Under the pieces are notes generated by a model. The model had not been told where the DNA came from and did no database searches. It was given only the letters and a program-made list of their open reading frames with translations. A stretch of 64,000 nt of DNA from Brachyspira alvinipulli ATCC 51933 (lineage in GTDB: Bacteria; Spirochaetota; Brachyspiria; Brachyspirales; Brachyspiraceae), in the NCBI RefSeq assembly GCF_000518245.1, contig NZ_KI912403.1:258600-322599 (forward strand). Reading direction: 5' to 3'. Position numbers and translations under genes: made by a program. Each line of letters begins with the position of its first letter. The stretch's first letter is position 1. Below, piece after piece: positions 45,062-55,978 of this stretch.

Positions 45062-46054
45062 TTATTGAACATTTTTATAAATATTTAAAATACTTGGTAA
45101 AATCTCTTCAGGCATAAGTTTCTTCAAACAATCTATTGTTTTGCATCCGCGTTTCATATACTCGCAATGAAAACTTTTTAATGCTGTACAATACTTTTTT
45201 CTTGCTTCTATATTAAATGCTTTATCTCCCCTAGCCCCATAAATTAAAGGCAAAGTATCACCAAATACACCTATAGAATATATATTGCATGCATTGGCTA
45301 TATGAAGAGGTGCACTGTCTCCTCCTATAAGTGCATAAGAATGCTTAATTACAGATATAAGTTCTCTAATATTCAATTTGGCAGTAAAATCATCCGCTAT
45401 AATGCTGCCTAATCTTTTTTTCATTTCATTAGAAAAATCTAAATCATCTTTTGAACCTATTAATATTACAGGCACTTTATACTCTTTGTAAAACATATCT
45501 ATTAATTTTGAAAAATTATCAGCACCATATCTTTTGCTTATTCTTGTAGCTCCTCCATGTACAAGCAAAGCATTTTTATAATCTTTCATTTTATTAATTC
45601 CAAAATTATCTTCTTCTTCATTTAAAAATATTTCAGTATTGATTCCGTCATCTTCTATACCCATAGGCTTTAGTATAGAAAGTATTGTATCGACTATATG
45701 TCTGCTATGCTTTTTCCAAGGAGTTTTTTTAGTAAGCAGAAATCCCCTGCATTCGCTATTTACTCCAGCCCTTACAGGTATTTTTGCCTTATATAAAATA
45801 GAAGCACCATAAAATGCTGTTGTTGCAGTAAAGCCTATATCATAATTTTGAGTTTTTATATATTCTATAATTTTATCATCACGTACTATTATATTGTTTA
45901 TATATGGATTTTCTTTTAATATATCTATTCCTCTAACTCCATTTACTACATCTATAACACAATCTTTATAATGTTTTTTTACAGCTCTTATAAGCGGAGT
46001 TATAAATATTGTATCTCCAATATAATTCATTCCTATAATTAATATTTTTGTCAT
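45062..46054 (-). CDS. glycosyltransferase family 9 (heptosyltransferase-like)
   Basis: 330 residues. N-terminal KILIIGMNYIGDTIFITPLIRAV (seen in pieces MNYIGDTIF, TPLIRAV) and the C-terminal LIGGDSAPLHIANAC are the two nucleotide-sugar and acceptor signatures of GT9. Two Cys pairs near the C-terminus (YCTALKSFHCEYMKRGCKT, IDCLKKL) resemble those of related spirochaete enzymes. It probably adds a sugar to a cell-surface glycolipid. Cytoplasmic face of the inner membrane. Confidence 0.88.
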   Translation of the reverse strand: MTKILIIGMNYIGDTIFITPLIRAVKKHYKDCVIDVVNGVRGIDILKENPYINNIIVRDDKIIEYIKTQNYDIGFTATTAFYGASILYKAKIPVRAGVNSECRGFLLTKKTPWKKHSRHIVDTILSILKPMGIEDDGINTEIFLNEEEDNFGINKMKDYKNALLVHGGATRISKRYGADNFSKLIDMFYKEYKVPVILIGSKDDLDFSNEMKKRLGSIIADDFTAKLNIRELISVIKHSYALIGGDSAPLHIANACNIYSIGVFGDTLPLIYGARGDKAFNIEARKKYCTALKSFHCEYMKRGCKTIDCLKKLMPEEILPSILNIYKNVQ

Positions 46055-46089
46055 ATATAAAACTCTATTAAAAAATATACTTTAATAAA

Positions 46090-47208
46090 TTACTGAAGCC
46101 TTCTTCTCTTTGCAAATCTTTCTTTCTTAGCTTCAAGCAGTCTTTCTTCATTGTATATTTTCATTATTTCAAAGAATAGTATAAAAGTTAAAGGACCAAG
46201 TAAAATTCCAGAAAGTCCAAAGAATAAAACACCTCCAAGTATAGAAAAGAATATAAATAAAGGATGAAGTTCTATTCTATTACCTAGAAGAAGAGGACGT
46301 ACAAAATTATCCGGTATTGTAATAAAGAACCAAGCACAAACTATAAATATTATAGCTTTTACCAACTCTCCATTTATAACAAACAATATTCCCAAAGGAA
46401 TCCATATAATAGTAGTACCTATTATAGGCATAAAGGAAGCTATAATAGTTAAAAATGCAAATGTAAATGAATTAGCCACACCAAATACAGTATATACTAT
46501 AAAAGCACAAAAACCTTGGAATATTCCTGTAAATAAATTACCAAATACTATACCTTTAATACCTTCTGATACCTGTTTAATCAATCTATCAAGATACTTT
46601 CTCTCTATAGGTAATAAAGTTCTAACCTGCTCTATTAAATAATCCCCATCTATAAAAAAGAAAAATAAAGAAAACATCATAAATATAAATGAACTTACAA
46701 ATCCGCCTGTACTTTTAAGCAATCCTGCTACATTTTGAGTAAGATATGAACTGAGAAAAGTCAAATTTGAAAGCGAAGAGTCCTGTATTCTCTTTAATAT
46801 TGTCTCCATAGAAACTTCTACAGGCAAAGATTTAAGAATATTATTAATAGCAGAATTATTTATAACCTCATTAACATCAAGATTCATAAAATATTTTATA
46901 CCTATATTGGAAATATCTATAAGCTGAACTATTATAGTATATACTAATATACTTGTAGGAACTAAAAATATAATCAAAGATATCAATGAAAACAATAATG
47001 CCAATGTATTTCTTTTTATAATAGCTAATTTATTATTCTGCTTATAGCTTTTACCCATAGCTCTTATAAATAATGGATTTAATACCACATAAAAAACCAC
47101 AGCAAAGAATATAATCATTCCAAATGGTTTTAATAATTGATACATTATAAATATGGCTAAAAATATAAAGGCTATAAAGAAAATGTAGGCAATATTATTT
47201 TTACTCAT
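46090..47208 (-). CDS. AI-2E (PerM) family transporter
   Basis: 372 residues with about 7-8 membrane segments: LKPFGMIIFFAVVFYVVLNPL at the start and LLGNRIELHPLFIFFSILGG with GLSGILLGPL near the end, as in all AI-2E/PerM proteins. A soluble insert lies at about 95-160. Substrates differ between members. GGAAAG precedes the ATG. The basic C-tail (KKERFAKRRRLQ) is cytoplasmic. Confidence 0.88.
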   Translation of the reverse strand: MSKNNIAYIFFIAFIFLAIFIMYQLLKPFGMIIFFAVVFYVVLNPLFIRAMGKSYKQNNKLAIIKRNTLALLFSLISLIIFLVPTSILVYTIIVQLIDISNIGIKYFMNLDVNEVINNSAINNILKSLPVEVSMETILKRIQDSSLSNLTFLSSYLTQNVAGLLKSTGGFVSSFIFMMFSLFFFFIDGDYLIEQVRTLLPIERKYLDRLIKQVSEGIKGIVFGNLFTGIFQGFCAFIVYTVFGVANSFTFAFLTIIASFMPIIGTTIIWIPLGILFVINGELVKAIIFIVCAWFFITIPDNFVRPLLLGNRIELHPLFIFFSILGGVLFFGLSGILLGPLTFILFFEIMKIYNEERLLEAKKERFAKRRRLQ

Positions 47209-47324
47209 AAACTTTCCGTTAAAAAATACTAAATATTATTAGAGTTTTTTTATCATAATATATATATAATATTTTTCAAGCATTTTAAATTTGAATTATT
47301 ATTTTTTCATGTTATTATATAGTA

Positions 47325-50300
47325 ATGAAATTTTCTTTAAATTCTAAACAAAAAGAAATATTGGATTGTTTTTTTAACAATGGCGTATGTTTTGTAAATG
47401 CTTCAGCTGGAACTGGTAAAACCAGCACTATAACAGAACTATATTTAGAATTATTAAGAAAAAAAGAAAGAGTATCAAACATAGTTGTAATAACTTTCAC
47501 AAAAGCTGCCGCAAATGAAATGCTTATAAGAATAAGGCTCAAAATAAGAAATGAAATAAAAGAAGCTAAATCAGAAAATGACAAAAAATATTGGCAGAAT
47601 ATTTATAGAGATATATTAACAAGTGCTAAAATATCTACTATTAACTCATTTGCTCATTCAATAGTTCTTGAGCATTCTATGGGACTTTCCATGCCTCCTA
47701 ATATAGCAATACTTGAAGATAGTTCTGAATTCAATAATCGTTTAAAAGATGAAATACTTAATGTTTTAAAAGATGTTTCATACACAGAAAAAATAAGAAA
47801 GCTATACAGAATATATACAGAAGAATCAAAAAATCAATTTGCAGATAAAATATTAAAGTTTTTAATAAAAATAAAACCTAGATTGGAAAATATTGAAAAC
47901 TTTGAAAAAAAAGCATTAGAAATAATAAATATAGATAAAGAAGAATATGACAAATTATACAATGAAATATATAATCATAGCATAGATTTAATTGATGATA
48001 AATCAAAAACCGGAAAATACATAAATGACTGTCAGAATAAATTATCTCTTTTAATAGAAAAAATAGATTTAATAAAAGATAAAGAAAATGTAAAAGCATT
48101 ACATATAGAAGACTATGAATACATAACAAATGCTCTATACGAAGCATCTCAGGCAAAATTAGGTAATACCAAACATGATGATTTCAGAGCAGTTCTTTCA
48201 GCATTACAGCCACTTTGCACAATTATGATTAATTATGTTAATATATTATATAATGAAGAAAATTATATAACTGTTATCAATTTTATAAAAGATACTTTCA
48301 ATAGATTTGAATATGTAAAAAAAATTATAGGTGCCTACTCTTATGAAGATATAATGCATAAAGCTATAGAAGCATTAGAAAATGATAATATTTCAAAAGA
48401 AATTAGAGAAAATATAAGCACATTAATATTAGATGAGGCACAAGATACAAGCTCACTTCAGTTTGCATTTATGAATTTAATAGCATATGGAAAAAGAGAT
48501 GTAAAAAGCGAAGATAAAACAAACAAAAAAATAATGATAGTAGGAGATAGAAAACAATCCATATACAGATTTAGAAATGCCAATTTAAATGCTTTTACAA
48601 AAACTCAAGAAATATTTGAAAAAAATGTAAGATATTTAAAAGATAATTACAGAAGCTGCTCTATGTTAATAGAGTTCTTTAATGAGTTTTTTCAAGAAAT
48701 AGTATTTAAAGATGATAAAATTAAATACATAGATGAAGATAATCTAGTATATAATAAAAAAACAAATGATAAGTCTGTATCTATATTGGTATTAAACAAT
48801 AATGTTCAAGATGAAAATTCCCAATTAATAAAAAGCATAGAATATAAAACGGAACTAGAAGCATACAGCATAGCAAAATACATAAAAAAATACTACAGCA
48901 ATGATTATAAAAATGTGGTTATACTTCTTCAAGCAACAAAAAGATTAAATGTGTATTTAAAAGCATTATCAGATTTGAAAATACCATATTATATAGACGG
49001 CGGAAACGGATTCTATGAGAGAGAAGAAATAATTTTAATAAAAACATTCTTGGAATATTTAATACTTAGAGACCATGCTAAACTAACTATCTTATTAAGA
49101 AGTGATTTCTTTGACATAGACATAAGTAATCTATCAGATTTCTTATTCACATTACTTATTAATAATTTGGATATAAATGATTATTTTCCTGTACATACAA
49201 TAAACAAAAATAATTATGATAAAATACTTGAAATAGTAAAATCAAAAAGCTATTACAAACAATTAGAAAAAGCCAAAAATCTATTAAACACAATAGAAAA
49301 TAAAATAGTTACTATGAATACAGCAGAAGCAATTGAAACTATATGTACAGAAACAAATTATTATAATTATTTAATGACAAGAGAAGATGCAGAACTTGCT
49401 TATGCTAATATAGAAAAATTAAAAAATATAGCCTATGAATTCGAAAATCAAACAGGACACAGCATATATGACTTTGTTTTATCTATTCAAAATATAAGCA
49501 ATGATATGCCTTATTCATCTATACCAAAATTATCTGTAGAAGCTGTAAAAATAATGACTATACATAAATCCAAAGGATTGGAATTTGATAATGTATTTGT
49601 TGCAGGAATAGGACATGCTAGAAATCCAATAACAAATGATTTTGATTTTATAGATGATGCCCCATTAATAAAACTCCCTATATATGGAAAAAACAATTAC
49701 AAAACTTTTGATTTTTGTGCATTAGATAGCGAATACAATAAACAAAGTAATTCATCAGAAAAAAAGAGACTTTTATATGTTGCTTTAACAAGAGCATCTA
49801 ATAATCTAATATTATCAGGAGAATGTTCCAGAGTATCAAAAAACAACAGTTACAGAACATATATAAACAATTACTGTAATGAAATTAATGATTATAAAGC
49901 AGAAAATCTAAGCGAAGATATTAATGAAATAATAGAAGTTAAAGATATAAATAATAAATTTATGAATATTTATACTTATGGATTGGCAATAAAACCTAAT
50001 GAAGAAATAAATAATCATCAAATAAATATAGAAGAAATCAAAAAGAAAATAGAAAATATAAAAAATAATAAAAAAAATATAAAAGAAAAAGAAATAAAAA
50101 CAAGATTGAATATTAATCCTTCTTTGATAAATCATTATGAAAGAAATTTTAATGATATTTCAGCAATTCTTGATGAGAAAATATCAGAATTAGAAAATGA
50201 TATTGACAATGAAGCAAACTATGATGAGGATGTTTCATTCATATCATATAAAGATATGGGTACTATAATACATAAAATATTAGAACATTTTGATTTTGAA

Positions 50301-50714
50301 AAATATAAAAAAGAAAAAGAAATATATTTAGATAAAATAAAAATGGATGTAATTAAAAGCTATAATCATTACAATGAAAATCAATTAATTAAAAACTTAA
50401 ATACAGCATTCGATAAATTATTTGAAAATCAGCATATACAAAATATAATAAATGGAAATGAAATAATAATATCTAGGGAACATACTTTTCAGCATTATGA
50501 TGAAGACAAGACAATAACCGGAAACATAGATTTAATTACAAAGAATGTTAATACTAATGAATATTTTGTATTAGATTATAAAACCTCAAAGTACAGCAAG
50601 GAAAAAGAAGACTATTATAAGCCTCAATTAGATACTTATAAATCCATGGTGCAAAATGTATTTAATATAGAAAATGAAAATAAAATTAGCACTGGACTTA
50701 TATTCTTAAAATAA
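47325..50714 (+). CDS. AddA/RecB-like UvrD helicase with C-terminal nuclease
   Basis: 1129 residues. Superfamily 1 motifs in order: Walker A VNASAGTGKTSTITELY, Ia VITFTKAAANEM, Walker B LILDEAQDTSS, III VGDRKQSIYRFRNAN, V IMTIHKSKGLEFDNVF, VI LLYVALTRAS. The last 200 residues contain a RecB-type PD-(D/E)xK nuclease: GTIIHKILEHF, GNIDLITK, VLDYKTSKY and QLDTYK. It fits the AddA subunit of the AddAB end-resection enzyme. No addB partner lies next to it. The ribosome site is weak. Confidence 0.85.
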   Translation: MKFSLNSKQKEILDCFFNNGVCFVNASAGTGKTSTITELYLELLRKKERVSNIVVITFTKAAANEMLIRIRLKIRNEIKEAKSENDKKYWQNIYRDILTSAKISTINSFAHSIVLEHSMGLSMPPNIAILEDSSEFNNRLKDEILNVLKDVSYTEKIRKLYRIYTEESKNQFADKILKFLIKIKPRLENIENFEKKALEIINIDKEEYDKLYNEIYNHSIDLIDDKSKTGKYINDCQNKLSLLIEKIDLIKDKENVKALHIEDYEYITNALYEASQAKLGNTKHDDFRAVLSALQPLCTIMINYVNILYNEENYITVINFIKDTFNRFEYVKKIIGAYSYEDIMHKAIEALENDNISKEIRENISTLILDEAQDTSSLQFAFMNLIAYGKRDVKSEDKTNKKIMIVGDRKQSIYRFRNANLNAFTKTQEIFEKNVRYLKDNYRSCSMLIEFFNEFFQEIVFKDDKIKYIDEDNLVYNKKTNDKSVSILVLNNNVQDENSQLIKSIEYKTELEAYSIAKYIKKYYSNDYKNVVILLQATKRLNVYLKALSDLKIPYYIDGGNGFYEREEIILIKTFLEYLILRDHAKLTILLRSDFFDIDISNLSDFLFTLLINNLDINDYFPVHTINKNNYDKILEIVKSKSYYKQLEKAKNLLNTIENKIVTMNTAEAIETICTETNYYNYLMTREDAELAYANIEKLKNIAYEFENQTGHSIYDFVLSIQNISNDMPYSSIPKLSVEAVKIMTIHKSKGLEFDNVFVAGIGHARNPITNDFDFIDDAPLIKLPIYGKNNYKTFDFCALDSEYNKQSNSSEKKRLLYVALTRASNNLILSGECSRVSKNNSYRTYINNYCNEINDYKAENLSEDINEIIEVKDINNKFMNIYTYGLAIKPNEEINNHQINIEEIKKKIENIKNNKKNIKEKEIKTRLNINPSLINHYERNFNDISAILDEKISELENDIDNEANYDEDVSFISYKDMGTIIHKILEHFDFEKYKKEKEIYLDKIKMDVIKSYNHYNENQLIKNLNTAFDKLFENQHIQNIINGNEIIISREHTFQHYDEDKTITGNIDLITKNVNTNEYFVLDYKTSKYSKEKEDYYKPQLDTYKSMVQNVFNIENENKISTGLIFLK

Positions 50715-50874
50715 AAATATTCTTATATATATAAAATACATGATAATCAAAACAAAAAAACACTATACATTTATATTAAACATTATATTTTTATTAATTA
50801 TATACTATATATATTAATAATTTCCTTTACTTTTTTTGTAATATGTATATATTATAAAAGGTAAGGAATATATA

Positions 50875-51588
50875 ATGAGAATAATTTATAAATGTATAGT
50901 ATTAGCTATTTGTTTTTTATCTTTAATATCATGCAATATGCAAATTTTCAGTAATAGGTTTAATTTAAATAGAGCCTATAATTTATATGAAAAAGGTAAA
51001 AATGAAGATGATGACCAAGCTTTGCTTGAAATAACTTCAATATATAATGATATTATTAATCAAAAAATATATGCTCAGGATAGATTGGCATCTGTTTATA
51101 GAGTATTGGGAGAAAGAAGTTTAGCTAAACAACAATACGCTTACTCTGCAAAATATTTCACAGAAGCATTAAAAATACTTCCAAATAGTCCGTATTTAAG
51201 ATATGGTTTAGGTATATCCTATGCTAATTTGGCCGACAGTGCAGATACTCCGGAAAAAAAAACAGAGTTTATAAATAGAGCAGAAACAAATATAAATTTT
51301 GCTATTGGCAAAGATCCAAATAATGCAAATTATTATGCCGCATTAGCATCTTTAAAAGGAATACAGCAGGACAAATATGAAGAAGCATTTGAAAATATAA
51401 GCAAAGCTGTAGAAATGAGTCCTGACAACATAGACTATTTATTTATATTAGCTAGAATACAATACAGCAGAGAAAACTATAATGAAGCTGTAGCAGCATA
51501 TAGAAAAATATCAAATCTTGCTACTGAAACTTCTATTAAGCAGACTGCATTAAATAATATTAATCAAATTATAGGACAGCAAAATTGA
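50875..51588 (+). CDS. TPR-repeat lipoprotein
   Basis: 237 residues, with a lipoprotein signal ending SLISC (Cys about 21). The mature part has tetratricopeptide repeats: AKQQYAYSAKYFTEALKILP, YYAALASLKGIQ and EAFENISKAVEMSPDNIDYL. Likely a periplasmic scaffold. GTAAGGA precedes the ATG. Its last codons overlap dprA by 4 nt, so the two are co-transcribed. Confidence 0.85.
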   Translation: MRIIYKCIVLAICFLSLISCNMQIFSNRFNLNRAYNLYEKGKNEDDDQALLEITSIYNDIINQKIYAQDRLASVYRVLGERSLAKQQYAYSAKYFTEALKILPNSPYLRYGLGISYANLADSADTPEKKTEFINRAETNINFAIGKDPNNANYYAALASLKGIQQDKYEEAFENISKAVEMSPDNIDYLFILARIQYSRENYNEAVAAYRKISNLATETSIKQTALNNINQIIGQQN

Positions 51589-52841
51589 ACAGTAGTAATG
51601 ATATAAAAACATATTTGATTGCCTTAAATCAAATTGATAAAGTAGGAGACAGAAGAATATCAGAACTAATTAATCATTATGAATCTGTAGAAAATATATT
51701 TGAAGATAAAGAAGAAAATATAAAATCATTAATAGAAAAAAAATTCAAATCTCAAATAGGAAAATTTGAAAAGAATGAAATATTGGATAAGGCAAGAAAC
51801 ATAATAGAAAAATCAAATGATTACGGTATAGGTATATTAACCCTATTTGATGATGAATATCCTTTTAATTTAAAGCAAATAGATAATCCTCCATACATAC
51901 TCTACTATAAAGGTGATTTGAAAAAATTAAGACGCAATTCTATAGCCATAGTAGGAACAAGAAATCCTACAAAGGAAAGCTGTAAATATTCTTTTGAACT
52001 TGCAAGTAAATTATCATCTTTGAATATATCTGTTGTATCCGGAATGGCTAAAGGAGTAGACAGAGAAGCACATCTTGGAGCTATATCATCTTTGGTTAAT
52101 ACGGCTGCTGTTTTAGGCAATGGAATAGATACAGTTTATCCATCTGAAAATTTAAAAATATATGATAAATTAATAGAAAAAGGTGTAATTGTAAGCGAAT
52201 TTGAAATAGGAAGGAAACCTGATAGAACAAATTTCCCAAGAAGAAACAGAATTATATCAGGACTTTCTTATGCTGTTGTTATGGTAGAAGCAGCAAGCAA
52301 ATCCGGAGCATTGATTACTGTTGATTATGCTTTAAATCAGGGAAGAGATGTTTATATTGCTCCTTATGATGAAAAAAATAGTTCGTATTTTGGAAATCAT
52401 AAACTGTATAAAGACGGTGCTAAAATAGCTCATAATGTAATGGATATATTAGAAGATTTTGATTCTATATTTTCAAATGATGATGATTATGTGAAAATGA
52501 AATTAAAATATTTTGAAGGCGGAGATATAAGAAAAAATAAAAATAATAAAAATGAGATAAGAGAGCATATAGAAATTAATATAAATGATAATGATGATGT
52601 AAAAAAGAAAAAAAAGGTTAAAGAAAATAAAAAAACAAAAAACAATGAAATAATCAATAATTTAAAAGAAGATGAATCTGCTCTTTATAATATAATAAGC
52701 GAATCTGATAAAATACATATTGATGATATTATAGAAAAAAGCAATATAAAAGTTCAAATTATAACTTCAATATTAATGCAATTGGAAATTAGCGGGCTTA
52801 TAAAACAATTAGCAGGAAAATATTATACTATAGAAAAATAA
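51585..52841 (+). CDS. dprA: DNA-processing protein DprA
   Basis: 418 residues starting at TTG within the stop of the previous gene (translational coupling). The Rossmann core holds NSIAIVGTRNPTKESCKY, SVVSGMAKGVDREAHLGA, GNGIDTVYPSEN, FPRRNRIISGLSYAVVMVEA and SGALITVDYALNQGRDVY (cut into short motifs here). A Lys/Asn-rich linker leads to a winged-helix DML1-like domain. It loads RecA on incoming single strands in competent bacteria. It precedes topA, a common pairing. Confidence 0.95.
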   Translation: MNSSNDIKTYLIALNQIDKVGDRRISELINHYESVENIFEDKEENIKSLIEKKFKSQIGKFEKNEILDKARNIIEKSNDYGIGILTLFDDEYPFNLKQIDNPPYILYYKGDLKKLRRNSIAIVGTRNPTKESCKYSFELASKLSSLNISVVSGMAKGVDREAHLGAISSLVNTAAVLGNGIDTVYPSENLKIYDKLIEKGVIVSEFEIGRKPDRTNFPRRNRIISGLSYAVVMVEAASKSGALITVDYALNQGRDVYIAPYDEKNSSYFGNHKLYKDGAKIAHNVMDILEDFDSIFSNDDDYVKMKLKYFEGGDIRKNKNNKNEIREHIEININDNDDVKKKKKVKENKKTKNNEIINNLKEDESALYNIISESDKIHIDDIIEKSNIKVQIITSILMQLEISGLIKQLAGKYYTIEK

Positions 52842-52871
52842 CTTAATTAGGATTTAAAGGAGATTTTATTT

Positions 52872-55031
52872 ATGGCTGATACAATAACAGACGAAAAGGT
52901 AAAAAATACAAAGGCTAAAAAAACAAAAGGGAAAAAGGAATCTAATAGTAAGAAGAAAAAACTAGTTATAGTAGAGTCTCCTGCAAAAGCAAAAACAATT
53001 AACAGATATTTAGGCTCTGATTATTTAGTACTATCTTCTATGGGACATTTAATAGATTTACCTAGAAGCAGACTTGCTATAGATGTTGATAATGGTTTTG
53101 AACCTGAATACATCACAATAAGAGGAAGAGCTAAAATATTAAATGATTTAAAAAAAGAAGCTAAAAAAGCAGAAGAAGTTTTACTTGCTGCCGACGATGA
53201 CCGAGAAGGAGAAAGCATTGCTTGGCATATAGGAAACAAAATAAGAGGAGTAAACTCTGCTGTACCTATAAAAAGAATAGTATTTCATGAAATAACAAAA
53301 GATGCTTTAAAAGAAGCTATTGATCAGCCTAGAGATATAGATATTTCAAAAGTTAATGCTCAGAAAGCAAGAAGAGTATTAGACAGACTTATTGGTTATA
53401 ACTTGAGTCCTTTGCTTTGGGATAAAATTAAAAGAGGACTTTCTGCCGGAAGAGTTCAAAACGTAGCACTTCTTATTATATGCAATAGAGAAGATGAAAT
53501 TGAAACATTTGTACCTGTAGAATATTGGACTTTTGGAGTATTTTTGAAACATAAAAATAAAGAGTTTTTAGCAGAACTTCAAAAATACAAAGGTGAAAAA
53601 CCAGATTTAAAAACTAAACAAGATGTTGATGATATAATGGAGCATCTTAAAGATAAAACTTATACTGTTGCCAGCATAGAAGTAAAAGACAGATTAAGAA
53701 ACCCTACAGCTCCTTACACAACAAGTAAACTTCAGCAGGCAGCAAGCAGTGCATTGGGTTATAGTGCTTCAAAAACTATGCAGGTAGCACAATCACTTTA
53801 TGAAGGTGTTGATATTGCTGGAGAGGCAACTGGTTTAATAACATATATGCGTACTGATAGTGTAAGAATATCTCCTGTTGCTCAGGAACAAGCAAGAGAA
53901 TTTATAGGAAAAGAATACGGAAGCAATTATTTGCCTTCAGAACCTCCTACATATTCAGTAAAAAAGAATGCTCAGGATGCACACGAGGCTATAAGACCTA
54001 CTAATGTATTCTTAACTCCAGACAGTATAAAAGAATATTTAAAAACAGATCAATATAAACTGTATAAACTTATATGGGAGAGATTTGTATCTTCACAAAT
54101 GCTTCCTGCAAAAATGAAAAATACAAGGGCTATAATAGTTGCTGGAGATTGTGAATTTACTCTATCTTCTTCAAAAATAGAATTTGACGGATTTATGAAA
54201 GTTCTTACAATAGATAAAGAAGATAAAGAAAAAGCTTCAAAAATGCCTAATTTATCAAAAGATGATGTTTGTGAATTTGTTGAAAATAATCCTCAGCAGC
54301 ATTTTACAACACCTCCTCCAAGATATACAGATGCTTCACTCGTAAAAATACTTGAGGAATCAGGGATAGGCAGACCTTCTACTTATGCCCCAACTATTAA
54401 AACAATTATATCAAGGCATTATGTACAGAGAAAGGGAAAGCAGTTGATACCTACAGAATTAGGAAAACTTGTTAATGAGCTTATAAGCGAAAACTTCCCA
54501 GAACTCGTAAATATTAACTTTACTGCTGATATGGAAAGTAAACTTGATAAAATAGAAGACGATAATATAGAATGGAATAATATATTAAAAGAATTCTATC
54601 CTCATTTTTTGGATACATTGAAAACAGCTACTGAAAACATAAACAATATGAAAGACTTTTTCAATGAAGAAACTGATTTTGTATGTGAAAAATGCGGTAA
54701 AAAAATGATTAAGCGTTTAGGAAGATACGGATACTTTATAGCTTGTTCCGGATTTCCTGAATGTAAAAATACTAAAGGTATTTCTTTTGGTGTTTGTCCT
54801 AAATGCGGTGGAGATATAACTTTAAAACGTTCAAAAAGAGGAAGAGAATTCTACGGATGTTCCAATTATCCTAAATGCGATTTTGTAAGCTGGGATAAAC
54901 CTCTTCAAGAACCTTGTCCTAAATGTAATGGACTTATGGTTGAAAGGAACATAAAAAACAAAGGATTGTTTAAAGTTTGTATCAAGGAAGATTGTGGTTA
55001 TTCAGAGGAAATCAAAGAGGACGAAGAATAA
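52872..55031 (+). CDS. topA: DNA topoisomerase I
   Basis: 719 residues. After a Lys-rich tail, the TOPRIM domain has LVIVESPAKAKTINRYLG and AADDDREGESIAWHI; the catalytic Tyr is in GLITYMRTDSVRIS; GIGRPSTYAPTIKTI is conserved. The C-terminus carries three zinc ribbons (CEKCGKKM/CSGFPEC, CPKCGGDI/CSNYPKC, CPKCNGLM/CIKEDC). Relaxes negative supercoils. GGAG precedes the ATG. The following amidase gene overlaps its 3' end. Confidence 0.97.
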   Translation: MADTITDEKVKNTKAKKTKGKKESNSKKKKLVIVESPAKAKTINRYLGSDYLVLSSMGHLIDLPRSRLAIDVDNGFEPEYITIRGRAKILNDLKKEAKKAEEVLLAADDDREGESIAWHIGNKIRGVNSAVPIKRIVFHEITKDALKEAIDQPRDIDISKVNAQKARRVLDRLIGYNLSPLLWDKIKRGLSAGRVQNVALLIICNREDEIETFVPVEYWTFGVFLKHKNKEFLAELQKYKGEKPDLKTKQDVDDIMEHLKDKTYTVASIEVKDRLRNPTAPYTTSKLQQAASSALGYSASKTMQVAQSLYEGVDIAGEATGLITYMRTDSVRISPVAQEQAREFIGKEYGSNYLPSEPPTYSVKKNAQDAHEAIRPTNVFLTPDSIKEYLKTDQYKLYKLIWERFVSSQMLPAKMKNTRAIIVAGDCEFTLSSSKIEFDGFMKVLTIDKEDKEKASKMPNLSKDDVCEFVENNPQQHFTTPPPRYTDASLVKILEESGIGRPSTYAPTIKTIISRHYVQRKGKQLIPTELGKLVNELISENFPELVNINFTADMESKLDKIEDDNIEWNNILKEFYPHFLDTLKTATENINNMKDFFNEETDFVCEKCGKKMIKRLGRYGYFIACSGFPECKNTKGISFGVCPKCGGDITLKRSKRGREFYGCSNYPKCDFVSWDKPLQEPCPKCNGLMVERNIKNKGLFKVCIKEDCGYSEEIKEDEE

Positions 55032-55924
55032 CATTATTTTTTACTGTAGTATTAACTCTGTTTATTAATACTTGCTTATTGTACAGCCAAAACAATGATA
55101 AGATAAAGTTAAATAATTTAAACATCAAGATAGAAGATTTAAAAAATGCTTTTAATCCTGCTGTAAGTAAGTTTAATGAAAAAACAATATCTACAATTAT
55201 AATAGATCCAGGACATGGAGGAAAAGATCCAGGTGCTATTGGTGTAAACAGATTATTTGAAAAGGATGTTGTACTTGCTTTTTCATTAGAATTAAAAGAA
55301 GAGTTAGAAGAAATACTTCCAAATGTAAAAATAGTACTTACAAGAACAAAGGATACCTACCCTACTCTTGAAGAACGTTTTGAGATAGCTAATAATGCTG
55401 CCAAAATAAATACTGATAAGGCAAAAAATGCTTTATTTGTAAGCGTACATGCAAATGCTTCATTTAGTCCTAATGCTAAAGGTTTTGAGGCTTATTTTGT
55501 AAGTGCTCAGGAATCAAGCGAATATGCAAGAGCTGTATCAATGTTTGAAAATGAGGCTTTAGTTAAATTTGATAATATAGATACTTCAAAATATGAAAAA
55601 GATTCATCTCAAATAACACATAACTATATGTTAGTGGAACAGTATCAAAAAGAAAGTAAATTATTAGCAGAATCAATTACTTCAGAAGTTCTTAAAGTAT
55701 CAGGAGTTGCAAAAAGAACAAAACCTGTTCAGAATGCATTATTCTATGTTTTAAAAGGTGCTATAATGCCTTCTACTTTAATAGAGATAGGGTTTATAAC
55801 AAATCCAGATGATGCCAAATTTATGAATACAAAAGAAACAAGATTAAAAATGGTAAAAGCAACAGCTGAAGGCATAAAACAATATATAGAAGTTTTTGAA
55901 AAGACAGAAGGTTTTACAAAATAA
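54977..55924 (+). CDS. N-acetylmuramoyl-L-alanine amidase (AmiC type)
   Basis: Amidase_3 domain at about 65-305: IIIDPGHGGKDPGAIG (first zinc His), EKDVVLAF, VLTRTKD, VSVHANAS (third zinc ligand region), and the catalytic Glu in TLIEIGFITN. A hydrophobic export segment LFFTVVLTLFINTCLL follows a basic start. It cuts peptide stems from peptidoglycan in the periplasm. The start is uncertain: a TTG at 54977 or at 54992 (AAGGAAG nearby), both inside topA. No ATG or GTG lies between there and the signal peptide. Confidence 0.85.
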   Translation: MYQGRLWLFRGNQRGRRITLFFTVVLTLFINTCLLYSQNNDKIKLNNLNIKIEDLKNAFNPAVSKFNEKTISTIIIDPGHGGKDPGAIGVNRLFEKDVVLAFSLELKEELEEILPNVKIVLTRTKDTYPTLEERFEIANNAAKINTDKAKNALFVSVHANASFSPNAKGFEAYFVSAQESSEYARAVSMFENEALVKFDNIDTSKYEKDSSQITHNYMLVEQYQKESKLLAESITSEVLKVSGVAKRTKPVQNALFYVLKGAIMPSTLIEIGFITNPDDAKFMNTKETRLKMVKATAEGIKQYIEVFEKTEGFTK

Positions 55925-55978
55925 TTTTTTGAATATATAATAATATTCTAAATCATTTAATAATAACTTGGAATCAAT